Shown piece by piece: positions 15,498 through 25,299 of a stretch of DNA of 43,552 bases. A program made the position numbers and the translations under genes. Position 1 is the first letter of the stretch; the number at the start of each line of letters is the position of its first letter. Source of the stretch: Myxococcaceae bacterium (GTDB lineage Bacteria > Myxococcota > Myxococcia > Myxococcales > Myxococcaceae). The notes beneath the pieces were generated by a model that saw nothing but the letters and a program-made list of their open reading frames with translations, searched no databases and had not been told where the DNA came from. The stretch lies in the NCBI GenBank assembly GCA_016926755.1, contig JAFGNZ010000089.1, positions 1 to 43,552 of the forward strand. The letters are read 5' to 3'.

Positions 15498-15761
15498 TCA
15501 CTTCCCGCCGGGCCGACCGCCGAGCTTCTCACCGAGATAGTCGACCAGGGCATCGAGCGTGGTGAGCCGCCCGTAGTCCGTCTCCGGGATCGAGAGGGAG
15601 AGGTTCTGGTCGAGCCCGATGATGAACTGGAGGAAGTCGAACGAGTCGATATCGAGTTGCTCCCGCAGGGGCTCGTTGGGGCGCAGGGTGTCGGGGTCCA
15701 GCTCGGGGGCCACCGCGGCGAGGGCCTCGAGCACCGCTTTCTTGAGTGCTTCGCGGTTCAT
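15498..15761 (-). CDS. Acyl carrier protein at end of pdh operon
   Basis: This 87-residue protein is an acyl carrier protein. Ser40 in EQLDIDSFDFLQF is the expected 4'-phosphopantetheine site, and the remainder (IGLDQNLSLSIPETDY, LTTLDALVDYL) fits the four-helix fold. Its ATG overlaps the E2 stop by 4 bases, so it is translationally coupled to the pyruvate dehydrogenase E2 gene. That coupling suggests the carrier works with acetyl groups made by this complex or with the acetate-CoA ligase of the same operon, but this is inferred. It is unlikely to be the housekeeping AcpP, which normally sits in a fab cluster and carries DSLD rather than DSFD. Confidence 0.87.
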   Translation of the reverse strand: MNREALKKAVLEALAAVAPELDPDTLRPNEPLREQLDIDSFDFLQFIIGLDQNLSLSIPETDYGRLTTLDALVDYLGEKLGGRPGGK

Positions 15762-16981
15762 AGCTTCTCCGGCTCCTGCAGCAGGCGCTCCACGCGCGCC
15801 AGGAAGGCGGCGCCCCGGTGGCCGTCACTCACGCGGTGATCCGCCGAGAGGCTCGCGGTGACGAGAGGACGGGGGACGCAGCGGCCCTCCACCACCCAGG
15901 GCAGCTCCCGCACGGAGCCGAAGCCGACGATGGCCACCTGGGGGGGGAAGATGACGCCGAGCACGCGGTCGGCCCCCGGCTCTCCCAGGCTGGTGACGGT
16001 GAGGGTCGAGTCCGCCAGCTCCGAGCTGCGGAGCGCCCCCCGGCGTGCGCGCTGGATGAGATCGCTCAGCTCGCGCATGAGCGTGCCGAGCGGCTTCTCC
16101 GTCACGTCGTGCAGCGCCGGCACCATCAGCCCTCCCTGGCGCAGCGAGATCACGACTCCCAGGTGCACTGCCCGCGACGGCCGGAAGGCCCCGCCCTCCC
16201 AGAGGCCGTTCAGCTCGGGGAACTGCCGGGTGGCGAGCGCCACCGCCTTCAGGAAGAGCACGAGCGGGAGCATCCGCTCGGCCACTGGCAGCCGCTCGTT
16301 CTGTTCACGCAGCCAGGCCCGCGCCCGCTCCAGGTCGATGCGCGTATCAAGGTAGTAGTGCGGGATCTCTCGCTTCGAGCGGGCCATCGCCGCGGCGATG
16401 GCCTGGCGCATCCCCGCGCGACGCGCCTCGGGGGAGGGGAGGGGCGGGGCGGACGGCGGAGCTGGGGGCGCCTCGGCACGGGCCGCGCGCTCCACGTCCT
16501 CGAGGCTGATGGCGCCACCGGGCCCTGTCCCGGACACGCGCGCCAGGTCCACGCCGAGCCGCGCCGCCGCGGACCGTGCGGCGGGGGAGGCACGAGGGCG
16601 GTGCGCGCTCGGAGCTGGGGGCGCCACTCCCGTCTCGGGTCGCGCGCTGGGGGGGGCTCCGACGGATGGGGCGGGCGTGGGGGGAGTGGCGCTCGGGGGC
16701 GCGGGGGGCTGCGCGGGGGCGGCCACGCTGGGGGCCACGGCCTCTCCCTCGGCGCGCACGAGCGCCAGCACCGCTCCCACCGGCACCTTCTCCCCGGGCT
16801 TCACGAGCAGCTCCTGGAGCGTGCCGCTCTCGAAGAGCTCCACTTCGATGATTCCCTTTTGCGTCTCGACCAGCGCGACGATGTCCCCGCGCTTCACCGT
16901 GTCTCCGGGCCGCACCCGCCACTCCACCAGCGTCCCGGCCTCCATGTCCGCGCCCAGCGAGGGCATCCGGAACTCAGCCAT
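15758..16981 (-). CDS. pdhC: Dihydrolipoamide acetyltransferase (PDH E2)
   Basis: This 407-residue E2 has one lipoyl domain at 1-80 (lipoyl Lys42 in [11 protein letters not shown]), an Ala/Pro-rich linker, a peripheral subunit-binding domain at about 148-190 ([19 protein letters not shown], then GTGPGGAI) and a C-terminal catalytic domain ending with DHRVSDG, where His382 and Asp386 are the expected catalytic pair. It transfers acetyl from lipoamide to CoA. The start at 16981 overlaps the E1-beta stop by 8 bases (ATGGCTGA). No E3 gene is in the operon, so dihydrolipoamide dehydrogenase must come from elsewhere. Confidence 0.92.
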   Translation of the reverse strand: MAEFRMPSLGADMEAGTLVEWRVRPGDTVKRGDIVALVETQKGIIEVELFESGTLQELLVKPGEKVPVGAVLALVRAEGEAVAPSVAAPAQPPAPPSATPPTPAPSVGAPPSARPETGVAPPAPSAHRPRASPAARSAAARLGVDLARVSGTGPGGAISLEDVERAARAEAPPAPPSAPPLPSPEARRAGMRQAIAAAMARSKREIPHYYLDTRIDLERARAWLREQNERLPVAERMLPLVLFLKAVALATRQFPELNGLWEGGAFRPSRAVHLGVVISLRQGGLMVPALHDVTEKPLGTLMRELSDLIQRARRGALRSSELADSTLTVTSLGEPGADRVLGVIFPPQVAIVGFGSVRELPWVVEGRCVPRPLVTASLSADHRVSDGHRGAAFLARVERLLQEPEKL

Positions 16982-17960
16982 GGCGCTCCCCCAGCGTGCG
17001 CCTGGCCGCGGCGGCGATGGACTCCGGCTGCGGCAGCGCCGCGTCCTCCAGGTGCTTGGGGTAGGGGATGGGGACCTCCGCCGTGCACACGCGCTGGACC
17101 GGCGCATCCAGCTCGTAGAAGGCGCTCTCCATGATGCGGGCGCTGAGCTCGGCGGACAGGCTCCCGCTGCGCCAGCCCTCGTCCACGAGGACCGCGCGCC
17201 GCGTGCGCGTCACCGAGCCCAGGATCGTCTCGTCATCGAGCGGCCGCAGCGTGCGCAGGTCCACCACCTCCGCTTCAATGCCCTCGCGCGCCAGCAGCTC
17301 CGCCGCCGCCAGCGTCTTGTGCAGGCTGCCACCGTAGGTGATGAGGGACACGTCTCGCCCTGGCCGGCGGATGGCCGCGTGGGAGATCTCCACCGCGCCC
17401 GCATCCTCGGGCAGCTCGCCCTCCATGGCGTAGAGCATGGCGTGCTCGAAGATGAGCACGGGGTCCGGCTCCTGGAGCGCGCTCCACAGCATGCCGCGCG
17501 CGTCCTCCACGGTGGCCGGGGCCAGGATCTTGATGCCGGGGATGTGGGCGAACCAGCCCTCGAAGCTGTGCGAGTGCTGTGCGGCCACCTGCCGCCCCGC
17601 GCCCGTGGCCAGCCGGATGACCACGGGGACGCTGAGCTGCCCACCCGACATGTGCCGCAGCGTGGCGGCGTTGTTGACGATCTGATCCAGCGCGAGCAGC
17701 CCGAAGTTCACGGTCATGATCTCCACGATGGGCCTCATGCCCCCCATGGCCGCGCCGATCCCCGCCCCCACGAAGGCGGACTCGCACAAGGGCGTGTCCC
17801 GGACGCGCTCGGCGCCGAACTCGGCCAGGCAGCCCTTGCTCACGGCGTAGCACCCGCCGTAGGCGCCCACGTCCTCGCCCATGAGGAACACGCGCGGATC
17901 GCGGTGGAGCGCCTCACGCACGGCGGCCCGGACCGCCTCGCGGTACGTCATCCGCACCAT
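16974..17960 (-). CDS. pdhB: Pyruvate dehydrogenase E1 component, beta subunit
   Basis: This 328-residue protein is the E1-beta subunit of a 2-oxoacid dehydrogenase, recognisable by [60 protein letters not shown] and [15 protein letters not shown]. It forms the heterotetrameric thiamine-diphosphate enzyme with the alpha subunit encoded upstream. The start is uncertain: ATG at 17960, 17984 or a GTG at 17987 are in frame; 17960 gives the family N-terminus and follows the alpha stop by 10 bases, while 17984 would overlap it by 14. The [10 protein letters not shown] motif favours pyruvate over branched-chain substrates. Confidence 0.9.
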   Translation of the reverse strand: MVRMTYREAVRAAVREALHRDPRVFLMGEDVGAYGGCYAVSKGCLAEFGAERVRDTPLCESAFVGAGIGAAMGGMRPIVEIMTVNFGLLALDQIVNNAATLRHMSGGQLSVPVVIRLATGAGRQVAAQHSHSFEGWFAHIPGIKILAPATVEDARGMLWSALQEPDPVLIFEHAMLYAMEGELPEDAGAVEISHAAIRRPGRDVSLITYGGSLHKTLAAAELLAREGIEAEVVDLRTLRPLDDETILGSVTRTRRAVLVDEGWRSGSLSAELSARIMESAFYELDAPVQRVCTAEVPIPYPKHLEDAALPQPESIAAAARRTLGERHG

Positions 17961-17970
17961 GGCCTTGCGC

Positions 17971-18981
17971 TCACCGGGGGGCATCACGTGCCTCCCGAGG
18001 CGTGTAGACGTCGCGTGTCAGATCCTCCACCGGCTCGAGCGTGCCTGCCTCGGCGAAGTCCAGGGCATCGGAGACCTCGGCCTCCACCTCCCGCTCCAGG
18101 CGCTCCAGGTCTCCCGTGGAGAGCAGCCCCGCCTCACGCATCCACTGGATGAAGAGGATGATGGGGTCGCGCAGCTTCCACTGCTCCACCTCGCGCTTGT
18201 CGCGGTAGAGCTCCGGGTCGTACATGGAGTGGGCCCGGAAGCGGTAGGTGCGCAGCTCGAGGAACGCGGGGCCCCCGCCGGACCGGATCGCCGCCGCCGC
18301 GCGCCGGACCGCGCCCGCCACCGCCAGCACATCCATGCCGTCCACCGACTCGGCCGGGAGCCCATAGCTGGAGGCCCGCGCCGCCAGGTTCACCTGCGCC
18401 TCGTGCCGCTGGAGCGCGGTGCCCATGGCGTAGAGGTTGTTCTCACAGACGAAGAGGACCGGCAGCTTCCAGAGCGTGGCGAGGTTGAGCGACTCGTGGA
18501 ACTCCCCCTCGGCCACGGCGCCATCTCCGAAGATGGCGGTGGTCACCCGGGGCCGCCGCATCATCTGATCCGCGAGCGCCAGGCCGAGGGCGAGCGGCAG
18601 CCCTCCGGCCACGATCGCGTTGCCGCCGTAGAAGCGCCGGGACGCATCGAAGAGGTGCATGGAGCCCCCACGCCCCCGGCTGCACCCCTCCGCCTTCGCG
18701 AACATCTCCGCCATGATGGCCCGGGCGGGCACGCCGCGCGCCAGGGCGTGCCCGTGCTCGCGGTAGTGCGAGACGATGGCGTCGTCCGGCTGGAGCGCGC
18801 GCAGCGTCCCCACCGCGCAGGCCTCCTCGCCGATATAGAGGTGGAGGAAGCCGCGGATCTTCCCCGCGCTGTAGGCCTGGGCGCTCGCCTCCTCGAAGCG
18901 GCGGATGAGCTGCATCTGCCGCAGCCAGGCGAGCGCCTCGTCCCGGTTCAGCGGGAGCCCTGGGGCCTGCGCCTCGCTCAT
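17971..18981 (-). CDS. pdhA: Pyruvate dehydrogenase E1 component, alpha subunit
   Basis: This 336-residue protein is the thiamine-diphosphate-binding E1-alpha subunit. The cofactor motif runs from GDG (152-154) to NN (181-182), and [28 protein letters not shown] and [11 protein letters not shown] are the usual substrate and loop regions. [15 protein letters not shown] is the phosphorylation-loop equivalent. Decarboxylation of pyruvate is the likely reaction. Its ATG overlaps the acetate-CoA ligase stop in an ATGA, so the dehydrogenase is coupled to acetate activation. Confidence 0.92.
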   Translation of the reverse strand: MSEAQAPGLPLNRDEALAWLRQMQLIRRFEEASAQAYSAGKIRGFLHLYIGEEACAVGTLRALQPDDAIVSHYREHGHALARGVPARAIMAEMFAKAEGCSRGRGGSMHLFDASRRFYGGNAIVAGGLPLALGLALADQMMRRPRVTTAIFGDGAVAEGEFHESLNLATLWKLPVLFVCENNLYAMGTALQRHEAQVNLAARASSYGLPAESVDGMDVLAVAGAVRRAAAAIRSGGGPAFLELRTYRFRAHSMYDPELYRDKREVEQWKLRDPIILFIQWMREAGLLSTGDLERLEREVEAEVSDALDFAEAGTLEPVEDLTRDVYTPREARDAPR

Positions 18982-20732
18982 GCCGGGGCCTCCAGGGTGG
19001 AGGTGTCTCCCTCGGGCAGGCCCAGCTCGCGGGCCTTGAGCAGCCGGCGCATGATCTTCCCCGAGCGTGTGCGGGGCAGCGTGGGCACGAACTCCAGCTC
19101 CTTGGGGGCCACGACGGCGCCCAGCCGCGTGCGCGCGTGGGCGAGCAGCTCCCGGCGCAGCGCCTCTCCGGGAGTGAAGCCCTCCTTGAGAGAGACGAAG
19201 GCCTTGACGAGCTCGCCGATGACGGGCTCGGGCCGGCCGATGACGCCTGCCTCGGCGACCGCGGGGTGCTCCAGCAGCGCGCTCTCCACCTCGAACGGAC
19301 CGATGAGGTGGCCCATGGACTTGATGACGTCGTCGGCGCGCCCCACGAACCAGAAGTAGCCGTCCTTGTCTCTCCGAGCGAGATCCCCGGTGAGGTACCA
19401 GCCCTTGGCGAAGCACTTGCGGTAGCGCTCCTCCTCGTGGAGGTAGCCGCGGAACATGGATGGCCAGCCGGGGCGCAGCGCGAGCTCCCCCTCTCGATCG
19501 GGCTCGTCCACCTGCTCCACGCTCCCGTCCTCCAGGCGCCGGACGATGGCCGCCACCACCCCGGGCAGCGGCCGGCCCATGGAGCCCGGCTTGATGTCCA
19601 TGGAGGCGTAGTTGGCCACCATGATCCCGCCGGTCTCCGTCTGCCACCAGTTGTCGTGGATGGGCAGGCCGAGCGCGCGCTGGCCCCAGAGGACGGCCTC
19701 CGGGTTGAGCGGCTCACCCACGCTGGCGATCAAGCGCAGGGCACCCAGATCGAAGCGCCGAGGCAGCTCATCGCCGGCCTTCATCAGCATGCGCACCGCC
19801 GTGGGCGCCGTGTACCAGACGGTGACGCGCTCATCCTGGAGGATGCGGTACCAGCGCTCGGCGTCGAAGTCGGCCTCGTCCACCACGCAGGTGAGGCCGT
19901 GGGTCAGCGGGGAGATGATGCCGTACGAGGTCCCCGTCACCCAGCCGGGATCCGCGGTGCACCAGAAGATGTCCCCCGGGTGGAAGTCCAGCGCGAGCGC
20001 GCCCGTGACGTGGTGGGAGAGCACCGCCTGGTGGACGTGGATGGCCCCCTTGGGGGTGCCGGTGGTGCCGCTGGTGAAGTGCAGCAGGGCCATGTCCTCC
20101 GGAGAGGTGGCGCCGATCTCGTAGGCGTCGCTCGCCCGCGCCAGGAGGGCCTGGAGGTCCTCGGTGCCCGGCTCGCCGCCGCCCTCCACGAGGAGCACAT
20201 GCTTCAGGTCCGGGAGAGCGTCGCGCAGGGCGGCCACCTTCTTGCGGTAGAGGGCGGAGGTCGTCACCAGCACGCGGGCGTCGCCGATCTTCATGCGGGC
20301 GCGGATGGGCTCGGGGCCAAAGGCGGAGAAGAGGGGGCAGAAGACGGCCCGGTGCTTGAGCGTGCCGAGCGCGGCGATGTAGAGCTCGGGGATGCGCCCC
20401 AGCAGCGAGAAGACGCGCTCCCCCGGCCGGATGCCCAGCCCGGCGAGCAGCTGGGCAAAGCGATTCGTCCGAGCGGAGAGCTCCGCGTAGGTGATGACCT
20501 TCCGCTCGCCATGCCGGCCCAGCCAGCGCAGCGCCTGGCGTCCGCCTCGCCCTTCCAGGCAGTGCCGATCCACGGCCTCATGGGCGATGTTCAGGCCCTT
20601 GTCTCCGGGGAGTCCGGCCAGCTCGTGCTCGGCGGCCGCCCAGGAGAAGGAGGCGCGGGCCTCCTCGTAGGCAGGCATGTTCGGCGCTACGCGCCAGCCC
20701 GAGCGCGGCTTCTCGATCATACGTACGTCCAT
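18978..20732 (-). CDS. acsA: Acetate--CoA ligase (AMP-forming)
   Basis: This 584-residue adenylate-forming enzyme resembles the shorter Bacillus-type AcsA. Motifs in order: [17 protein letters not shown] (P-loop-like A3), [12 protein letters not shown] (A5), [12 protein letters not shown] (A7), [20 protein letters not shown] (A8) and [15 protein letters not shown] (A10, with the lysine that is acetylated in relatives). The Trp in NWWQTETGG is the residue that limits substrates to acetate or other short acids. It makes acetyl-CoA from acetate, ATP and CoA. It is the first gene of the acsA-pdhABC-ACP operon; the promoter should lie in 20733-20873. No strong ribosome-binding site is visible before the ATG. 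Confidence 0.9.
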   Translation of the reverse strand: MDVRMIEKPRSGWRVAPNMPAYEEARASFSWAAAEHELAGLPGDKGLNIAHEAVDRHCLEGRGGRQALRWLGRHGERKVITYAELSARTNRFAQLLAGLGIRPGERVFSLLGRIPELYIAALGTLKHRAVFCPLFSAFGPEPIRARMKIGDARVLVTTSALYRKKVAALRDALPDLKHVLLVEGGGEPGTEDLQALLARASDAYEIGATSPEDMALLHFTSGTTGTPKGAIHVHQAVLSHHVTGALALDFHPGDIFWCTADPGWVTGTSYGIISPLTHGLTCVVDEADFDAERWYRILQDERVTVWYTAPTAVRMLMKAGDELPRRFDLGALRLIASVGEPLNPEAVLWGQRALGLPIHDNWWQTETGGIMVANYASMDIKPGSMGRPLPGVVAAIVRRLEDGSVEQVDEPDREGELALRPGWPSMFRGYLHEEERYRKCFAKGWYLTGDLARRDKDGYFWFVGRADDVIKSMGHLIGPFEVESALLEHPAVAEAGVIGRPEPVIGELVKAFVSLKEGFTPGEALRRELLAHARTRLGAVVAPKELEFVPTLPRTRSGKIMRRLLKARELGLPEGDTSTLEAPA

Positions 20733-20873
20733 CGGTGGTCACCGCGTCCTTGCCCTCCCGGCCCCGGAAATGTCCCGGACCACGGGTGGCCGAGAGGTAG
20801 CCATCGTGCGCTGGCACCGCACCCTGGATGTGGAGCCGAGGCCACTGTCCTCCAGCCGTCACTGGCGGCGGGC

Positions 20874-21635
20874 TCATGAGCCGTGGTGCAGCCGGCCGAG
20901 CCACCACAGCACCAGGATGCCTGCCAGGAGCAGGAGCATCTGGAAGAAGCCGACCCGAGCCCCGCGCCGGTGATGGAGCGCCGGGACGAGATCCGCGAGG
21001 GCGATGTAGATGAAGCCCCCCGCGACGAGCGGGAGGAGCCAGCCGATGCTCTCTCTCCAGAAGGAGGCGCCCGTGAAGGCCAGGAGCGCCCCCGGGATGG
21101 GGGTGAGCGCGGAGAGGTAGTTGAGCAGGAGGGCGCGGCGCCTGGGCATGCCTGTCCGCAGGAGGATGGCGAAGTCGCTGAGCTCCTGGGGCACCTCGTG
21201 GGCGAAGACCGCCAGCGAGGCGGTGAGGCCGGCCTCGGCGCTGACACCGAAGGAGGCTCCGAGGACGAGGCCGTCGATGAAGTTGTGGATCGCATCGCCC
21301 CACAAGAGCATCGCGGCGGTTGCCTGCTCGATCTCGGGGTGGTGCCTTCCCGGGTGATGCTCATGCGGGTGCCGCCACCGCAGCACGCGCTCCAGGAGGA
21401 TGAAGCCCAGCATCCCCATGAGGAGCAGGGGCATCACCCGCTCGGCCGGCGCATGTTCCAGGGCCTCTGGCAGCAGCCCGAGCGTCGCCGCCCCGAGCAG
21501 CGTCCCGATCGCGAAGGAGAGGAGCCAGGTCGAGGCCTGCTCCGCCTTCTGTCCCAGCAGCAGGATGGCGCCGCTCCCTACGAGCGCCGCCGTGCTGACG
21601 ATGAAGCCCGCCAGCACCGGCCATGCCCAGCTCAA
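20874..21635 (-). CDS. ZIP-family metal transporter
   Basis: This 253-residue protein is a ZIP transporter with about eight membrane segments. A His-rich cytoplasmic loop lies between segments 3 and 4 (HPHEHHPGRHHPE), followed by the signature segments GDAIHNFIDGLVLG (TM4) and AVFAHEVPQELSDFAILL (TM5), which hold the metal-binding His, Asp and Glu residues. It should import divalent metal such as Zn2+ or Fe2+ across the inner membrane. It lies upstream of acsA on the same strand with a 141-base gap, so it is probably a separate unit. Confidence 0.9.
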   Translation of the reverse strand: MSWAWPVLAGFIVSTAALVGSGAILLLGQKAEQASTWLLSFAIGTLLGAATLGLLPEALEHAPAERVMPLLLMGMLGFILLERVLRWRHPHEHHPGRHHPEIEQATAAMLLWGDAIHNFIDGLVLGASFGVSAEAGLTASLAVFAHEVPQELSDFAILLRTGMPRRRALLLNYLSALTPIPGALLAFTGASFWRESIGWLLPLVAGGFIYIALADLVPALHHRRGARVGFFQMLLLLAGILVLWWLGRLHHGS

Positions 21636-21680
21636 CTCGGGACCTCTTCCATGGAGGGATCCTCAGCGCTCCTCGGTTGC

Positions 21681-21935
21681 TCAGTGCGGAGTGAAGGCGG
21701 AGATCCGGGGGATGTCCTTCAGGCCGAGGTGGCCGGCCAGCTCGTGGAGCTTCTCGTGGACGGACTCGTTGGTGTACTCGTGCAGCTCAGCGAGGGCGCG
21801 GGCGTAGTCGGTCAGCGCCTCCAGCCAGTCGCGCAGGCTCTCGGTACTGGTCGGCAGGCCACGTGCCGCCTCGATACGAAGCGAGGCAGCATTCAACCGG
21901 GCAGCGGCTTCATCCAGGTGTTGGGGGACGGCCAT
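21681..21935 (-). CDS. Small helical protein, unknown
   Basis: This 84-residue protein is not recognised. It appears wholly alpha-helical (LDEAAARLNAASLRIEAARG, then a long amphipathic stretch and ESVHEKLHELAGHLG), with no membrane segment or cysteine. GGAGGAGCGAA before the ATG at 21935 is a strong ribosome-binding site and settles the start; the frame is open further upstream. It lies 45 bases before the ZIP gene on the same strand and may be co-transcribed with it. Confidence 0.65.
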   Translation of the reverse strand: MAVPQHLDEAAARLNAASLRIEAARGLPTSTESLRDWLEALTDYARALAELHEYTNESVHEKLHELAGHLGLKDIPRISAFTPH

Positions 21936-22135
21936 TTCGCTCCTCCTTCGGGTGGGTAGAAAGCCTGTCCCAACGATGGGGAGGGCCCTTGCGTCGCGCC
22001 AGGCACGACCGCGCGCCTGGAGCTCCAGCCGGCCCGAGGGGCGCCAGGCTGCCTCGCCCATGGCGCGGCGCATCCACGCGAAGCATCGTTCAGGGTGAGT
22101 GGAGCCCAGGCCTCACGTCACGAGGGAGCGATACC

Positions 22136-22312
22136 ATGCCCGAATACGAGTACTTCTGCCGCCACTGCCAGCTGCCCTTCACCAGCGCGATGAGCGTGAA
22201 GCAGCACGACGAGCGGATGGCGGAGTGCCCGGTCTGCCATCAGTCGAAGGAGGTGGAGAAGCGCATCGCCCACGTCTACACGGTGACCTCGCGGAAGTCC
22301 GCCGCGTGGTGA
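22136..22312 (+). CDS. FmdB-like zinc ribbon protein
   Basis: This 58-residue protein has a zinc ribbon of the FmdB/CxxC-CxxC type: MPEYEYFCRHCQLPF gives the first CxxC and ECPVCHQS the second, followed by a basic tail. FmdB-like proteins are small putative regulators of unknown target. GAGGGAGCG precedes the ATG. It converges with the outer-membrane-like gene at 22368. Confidence 0.78.
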   Translation: MPEYEYFCRHCQLPFTSAMSVKQHDERMAECPVCHQSKEVEKRIAHVYTVTSRKSAAW

Positions 22313-22367
22313 GGCACGGCGGCACATGAAGGAGAAGTCGTTGCCCGCGCCCGTCGGGACGTCTGCC

Positions 22368-23111
22368 TCAGGGCTTCGCCTCCCAGCCACCGAAGCCCAC
22401 CAGCAGCTGGAGCCCCGGCCCCGAGAGCCCGAGATCCGGGGCCCCGGTCACCTTGCCCCCGGCCATCTGCCAGTCACCCATCAGGGGAATGAAGAACAGG
22501 TAGCCGCCGCGCACTCCCAGGAGCAGGAAGCCCCCCTCGCGTTCGTCTCCGCTGACGGGGATCCGGAACTCGGCTCCCACACCGGCGTCGAGGATCAGCC
22601 CGCCCCTGGAGAGGGTGACCTCGCAAAGGGGATCGGTCAGCACGTCATCGAAGGTCACGTCCTGCTCGCGGGAAATGGAGAGGCTCATGCCTGCGCCCCC
22701 AATCCCCGCCAGCGGGTACACGCTCAGGTTCTGGCGCTCGAGGAGGAGATAGCCCACGCGGAACAGGCCGTAGCCCGCGGAGATCCGCGCGCGAAGATCC
22801 CCCCGCCGGCTCTCGCCCCCCCGCTCGCTCAGGCCGTGCCCTTCTCCTCCCAGGAGCCACCGGCCCGCCATGCTATGGCCACCTCCACCGAGGGAGAGGA
22901 AGCGCCGGCCCGCCGCCGAGTAGCCCGCCGCCTCCAACCTGTCCGAGAGGGGGCCCATGTCCAGCCATCTCAGCCCGATCATGAAATAGCCTGCTCCCAT
23001 CGCGGGGCGGGAGGGCTCGCGTACCGGGGCTTCCTCCTGGGCCACGGCTTCTCGGGCCAGGAGCAGGGCCAGCGCCCACAGCAGTCCCGTCAGATTTCTC
23101 CTGGAGAACAT
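22368..23111 (-). CDS. Predicted outer-membrane or exported protein
   Basis: This 247-residue protein has a signal peptide (MFSRRNLTGLLWALALLLAREAVAQ). The mature part has alternating hydrophobic and glycine-rich strands (GYFMIGLRWLDMG, FLSLGGGGHSMAG, FRVGYLLLERQNLSVYPLAGIG, FLLLGVRGGYLFFIPL, GLQLLVGFGGWEAKP) consistent with a small beta-barrel. Function is unknown; similar paralogues are probably common in myxobacteria. GAGGAGGAAATGG precedes the ATG at 23111. Only weakly hydrophilic spacers interrupt the strands, so a soluble exported protein remains possible. Confidence 0.65.
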   Translation of the reverse strand: MFSRRNLTGLLWALALLLAREAVAQEEAPVREPSRPAMGAGYFMIGLRWLDMGPLSDRLEAAGYSAAGRRFLSLGGGGHSMAGRWLLGGEGHGLSERGGESRRGDLRARISAGYGLFRVGYLLLERQNLSVYPLAGIGGAGMSLSISREQDVTFDDVLTDPLCEVTLSRGGLILDAGVGAEFRIPVSGDEREGGFLLLGVRGGYLFFIPLMGDWQMAGGKVTGAPDLGLSGPGLQLLVGFGGWEAKP

Positions 23112-23351
23112 CCATTTCCTCCTCGTGTCAGGCGCGAGGGGATGAACCTGTGGAGCGAGCGGGGCGGGCGCACTCGCCCGGCGAGGCACCTCGCTGTTCG
23201 GCCGCGGAGTTCAGGAGCAAGGGCAGGCACTGGGGGGAGAGTGGGGTCACCGCCGCGGATGGAGGCCTGGGAGCCATGAGGCGGTGGAAGATCTCGCGAA
23301 GAGGCCTCACGTTATTCCTCCAGAGCTGCCCTTCACATGAGGCCTTGGGAG

Positions 23352-24509
23352 ATGACTCCGACCATCCAGGAGGAGGAGCGTACGGCTGGTGGCACTGCCT
23401 CGGGAGCGATCTCCCTCTTCCTGTGCGGTGACGTGATGACCGGGAGAGGCATCGACCAGGTGATGCCCCACCCGTCCGTGCCTCACCTCTACGAGTCATA
23501 CGTGAGGGACGCCCGGGACTATGTCGCGCTGGCGGAGGAGCGGAATGGCCCGATCCGCAAGCCCGTCAGCTTCGCTTACATCTGGGGGGACGCGCTCGCG
23601 GCGCTGGAGCAGGCCGCGCCGGATGTGCGGCTGATCAACCTGGAGACCAGCATCACCACGAGCGAGGAATGGTGGCCGGACAAGGGCATCCACTACCGCA
23701 TGCACCCGGCGAACATCGCGTGCCTCACCTCCGCGCGCATCGACTGCTGCGCGCTGGCGAACAACCATGTGTTGGACTGGGGGTACCCGGGGCTGAGGGA
23801 GACGCTGGCGACCCTCCAGAGCGTGGGGATCGCCACCGCGGGCCTGGGCGAGAGGCTGGAGCTGGCGAGGGCACCGGCCGTGTTGGGGGTGGGGGCCAAG
23901 GGCCGGGTCGTCGTGTTCTCGTTCGGAGAGGAGGGCAGCGGGGTTCCACCAGAGTGGGCGGCAGGCGTGGACAGGCCGGGGGTGGACTTCCTCCCGGACC
24001 TCTCCCGCTCCACGGCGCGGGAGATCGGCGAGCGGGTCCGATCCGTCAAGCGCGTGGGAGACATCGTCGTCGCCTCCATCCACTGGGGAGGCAACTGGGG
24101 CTACCCGATCTCGCCGGTGCAGCGGGCCTTCGCCCATGCGCTCATCGATGAGGCCCAGGTGGACGTCATCCACGGCCACTCCTCCCACCACCCCCGAGGC
24201 ATCGAGGTCCACCGGGGCAGGCTCATCCTCTACGGCTGCGGGGACTTCCTGAACGACTACGAGGGCATTCACGGCTACGAGGCCTTCCGGGGTGACCTGA
24301 CCTTGATGTACTTCGCATCCGTGGAGCCAGCGAGCGGCAGGCTCGTCAGCCTGCGCATGCTCCCCATGCAGCTCCACCGTCTCCGGCTGAATCCGGCCTC
24401 GAGCCGCGACGCACAGTGGCTCTGCCAGATGTTGGATCGGGAAGGGCATGCGCTGGGGACCCGGGCGCAGCTGGAGCCGGACGGGGCGCTCACCTTGCGC
24501 TGGGCATGA
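23352..24509 (+). CDS. CapA-family metallophosphatase-like protein
   Basis: This roughly 385-residue protein belongs to the CapA/PGA_cap family (poly-gamma-glutamate synthesis type, calcineurin-like fold). Motifs: ISLFLCGDVMTGRGID (metal site 1), RLINLETSITTS, CCALANNHVLDWGYPGLRETL, VVASIHWGGNWGYPISP and VIHGHSSHHPRGIEVHRGRLILYGCGDFLNDY (second metal site). No capBC genes are nearby, so polyglutamate synthesis is not implied. There is no signal peptide. Two in-frame ATGs, 23337 and 23352, are possible; GAGG lies nine bases before the latter. Confidence 0.85.
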   Translation: MTPTIQEEERTAGGTASGAISLFLCGDVMTGRGIDQVMPHPSVPHLYESYVRDARDYVALAEERNGPIRKPVSFAYIWGDALAALEQAAPDVRLINLETSITTSEEWWPDKGIHYRMHPANIACLTSARIDCCALANNHVLDWGYPGLRETLATLQSVGIATAGLGERLELARAPAVLGVGAKGRVVVFSFGEEGSGVPPEWAAGVDRPGVDFLPDLSRSTAREIGERVRSVKRVGDIVVASIHWGGNWGYPISPVQRAFAHALIDEAQVDVIHGHSSHHPRGIEVHRGRLILYGCGDFLNDYEGIHGYEAFRGDLTLMYFASVEPASGRLVSLRMLPMQLHRLRLNPASSRDAQWLCQMLDREGHALGTRAQLEPDGALTLRWA

Positions 24510-24645
24510 CATCAGGCATGCCCGAGAAGGCCGGTTGCCCATGGGGGGCGCTGTGCCCATGTTCCGGTCCCGCCGCTCACGGCTTGGAGTTCCTCGGGCG
24601 CGAGGCGTGGCAGGCGTGGGAGTAATTCCAATACAGGAGGGCCTC

Positions 24646-25146
24646 ATGGCCATCATCAGAAGGGGAGAGACTGTTCCAGCCGTTGGCCGCTCGCTTCAGC
24701 TGGATCCGTTCCGGACCATGCGCGAGCTGCTGGGCTGGGATCCGTTCCAGCAGGTCGTCCCGGAGCTCTGGCGGGGCCAGGAGCGGCTGGGTGCCTTTGT
24801 CCCGGCCTTCGACGTCAGGGAGACCCAGGACGCCTTCCTCTTCAAGGCGGACGTGCCCGGGTTCCGTGAGGAGGACATCGACATCAGCGTCACCGGCAAT
24901 CGTCTGTCCCTCTCGGGCAAGCGCGAGGCCGAGCAGGTCGACGAGTCGGAGACGTACTACTGCTCCGAGCGCTCGTACGGCACGTTCACCCGGACCTTCA
25001 CGCTGCCGGAGGGCATCAACGCCGACCAGATCCGCGCGGAGCTCAAGGATGGCGTCCTCACGGTCAGCGTGCCCAAGACCGCGGAGGCGCAGCCGAAGCG
25101 CATCTCGGTCCGCGGCACGGCGACCGGCGGCAAGGTGAAGGCCTAG
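24646..25146 (+). CDS. Hsp20/alpha-crystallin small heat-shock protein
   Basis: This 166-residue small heat-shock protein has an N-terminal arm (DPFRTMRELLGWDPF), an alpha-crystallin domain at about 50-145 (PAFDVRETQDAFLFKADVPG, GNRLSLSGKRE, YGTFTRTFTLPEGIN, ELKDGVLTVSVPK) and a short tail. The tail lacks a classic I-x-I but has KRISVRG. It is an ATP-independent holdase in the cytoplasm. CAGGAGGGCC precedes the ATG. No CIRCE repeat is visible in the 136 bases upstream, so its control is not clear. Confidence 0.92.
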   Translation: MAIIRRGETVPAVGRSLQLDPFRTMRELLGWDPFQQVVPELWRGQERLGAFVPAFDVRETQDAFLFKADVPGFREEDIDISVTGNRLSLSGKREAEQVDESETYYCSERSYGTFTRTFTLPEGINADQIRAELKDGVLTVSVPKTAEAQPKRISVRGTATGGKVKA

Positions 25147-25299
25147 CCGCTCGCCCAGGGTGCCAGCCTCCTCCCCCCCGTCACCGGACGATGACGGGGG
25201 CGGAGGGAGGCTCGATCGCATGGCAGCAGTTGGCGCAGCGCCCCGGCCCTCCCCACCTTGTGCTGACCGCACGGTGAGGAAGGCAAGGAGGTGCGCGCC

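Noticed and set aside
24510-24645. Heat-shock operator (CIRCE or ROSE) before Hsp20
   Set aside because: No TTAGCACTC/GAGTGCTAA repeat is present, and the short CCTCG/CGAGG repeat near 24592-24605 is too weak to call.
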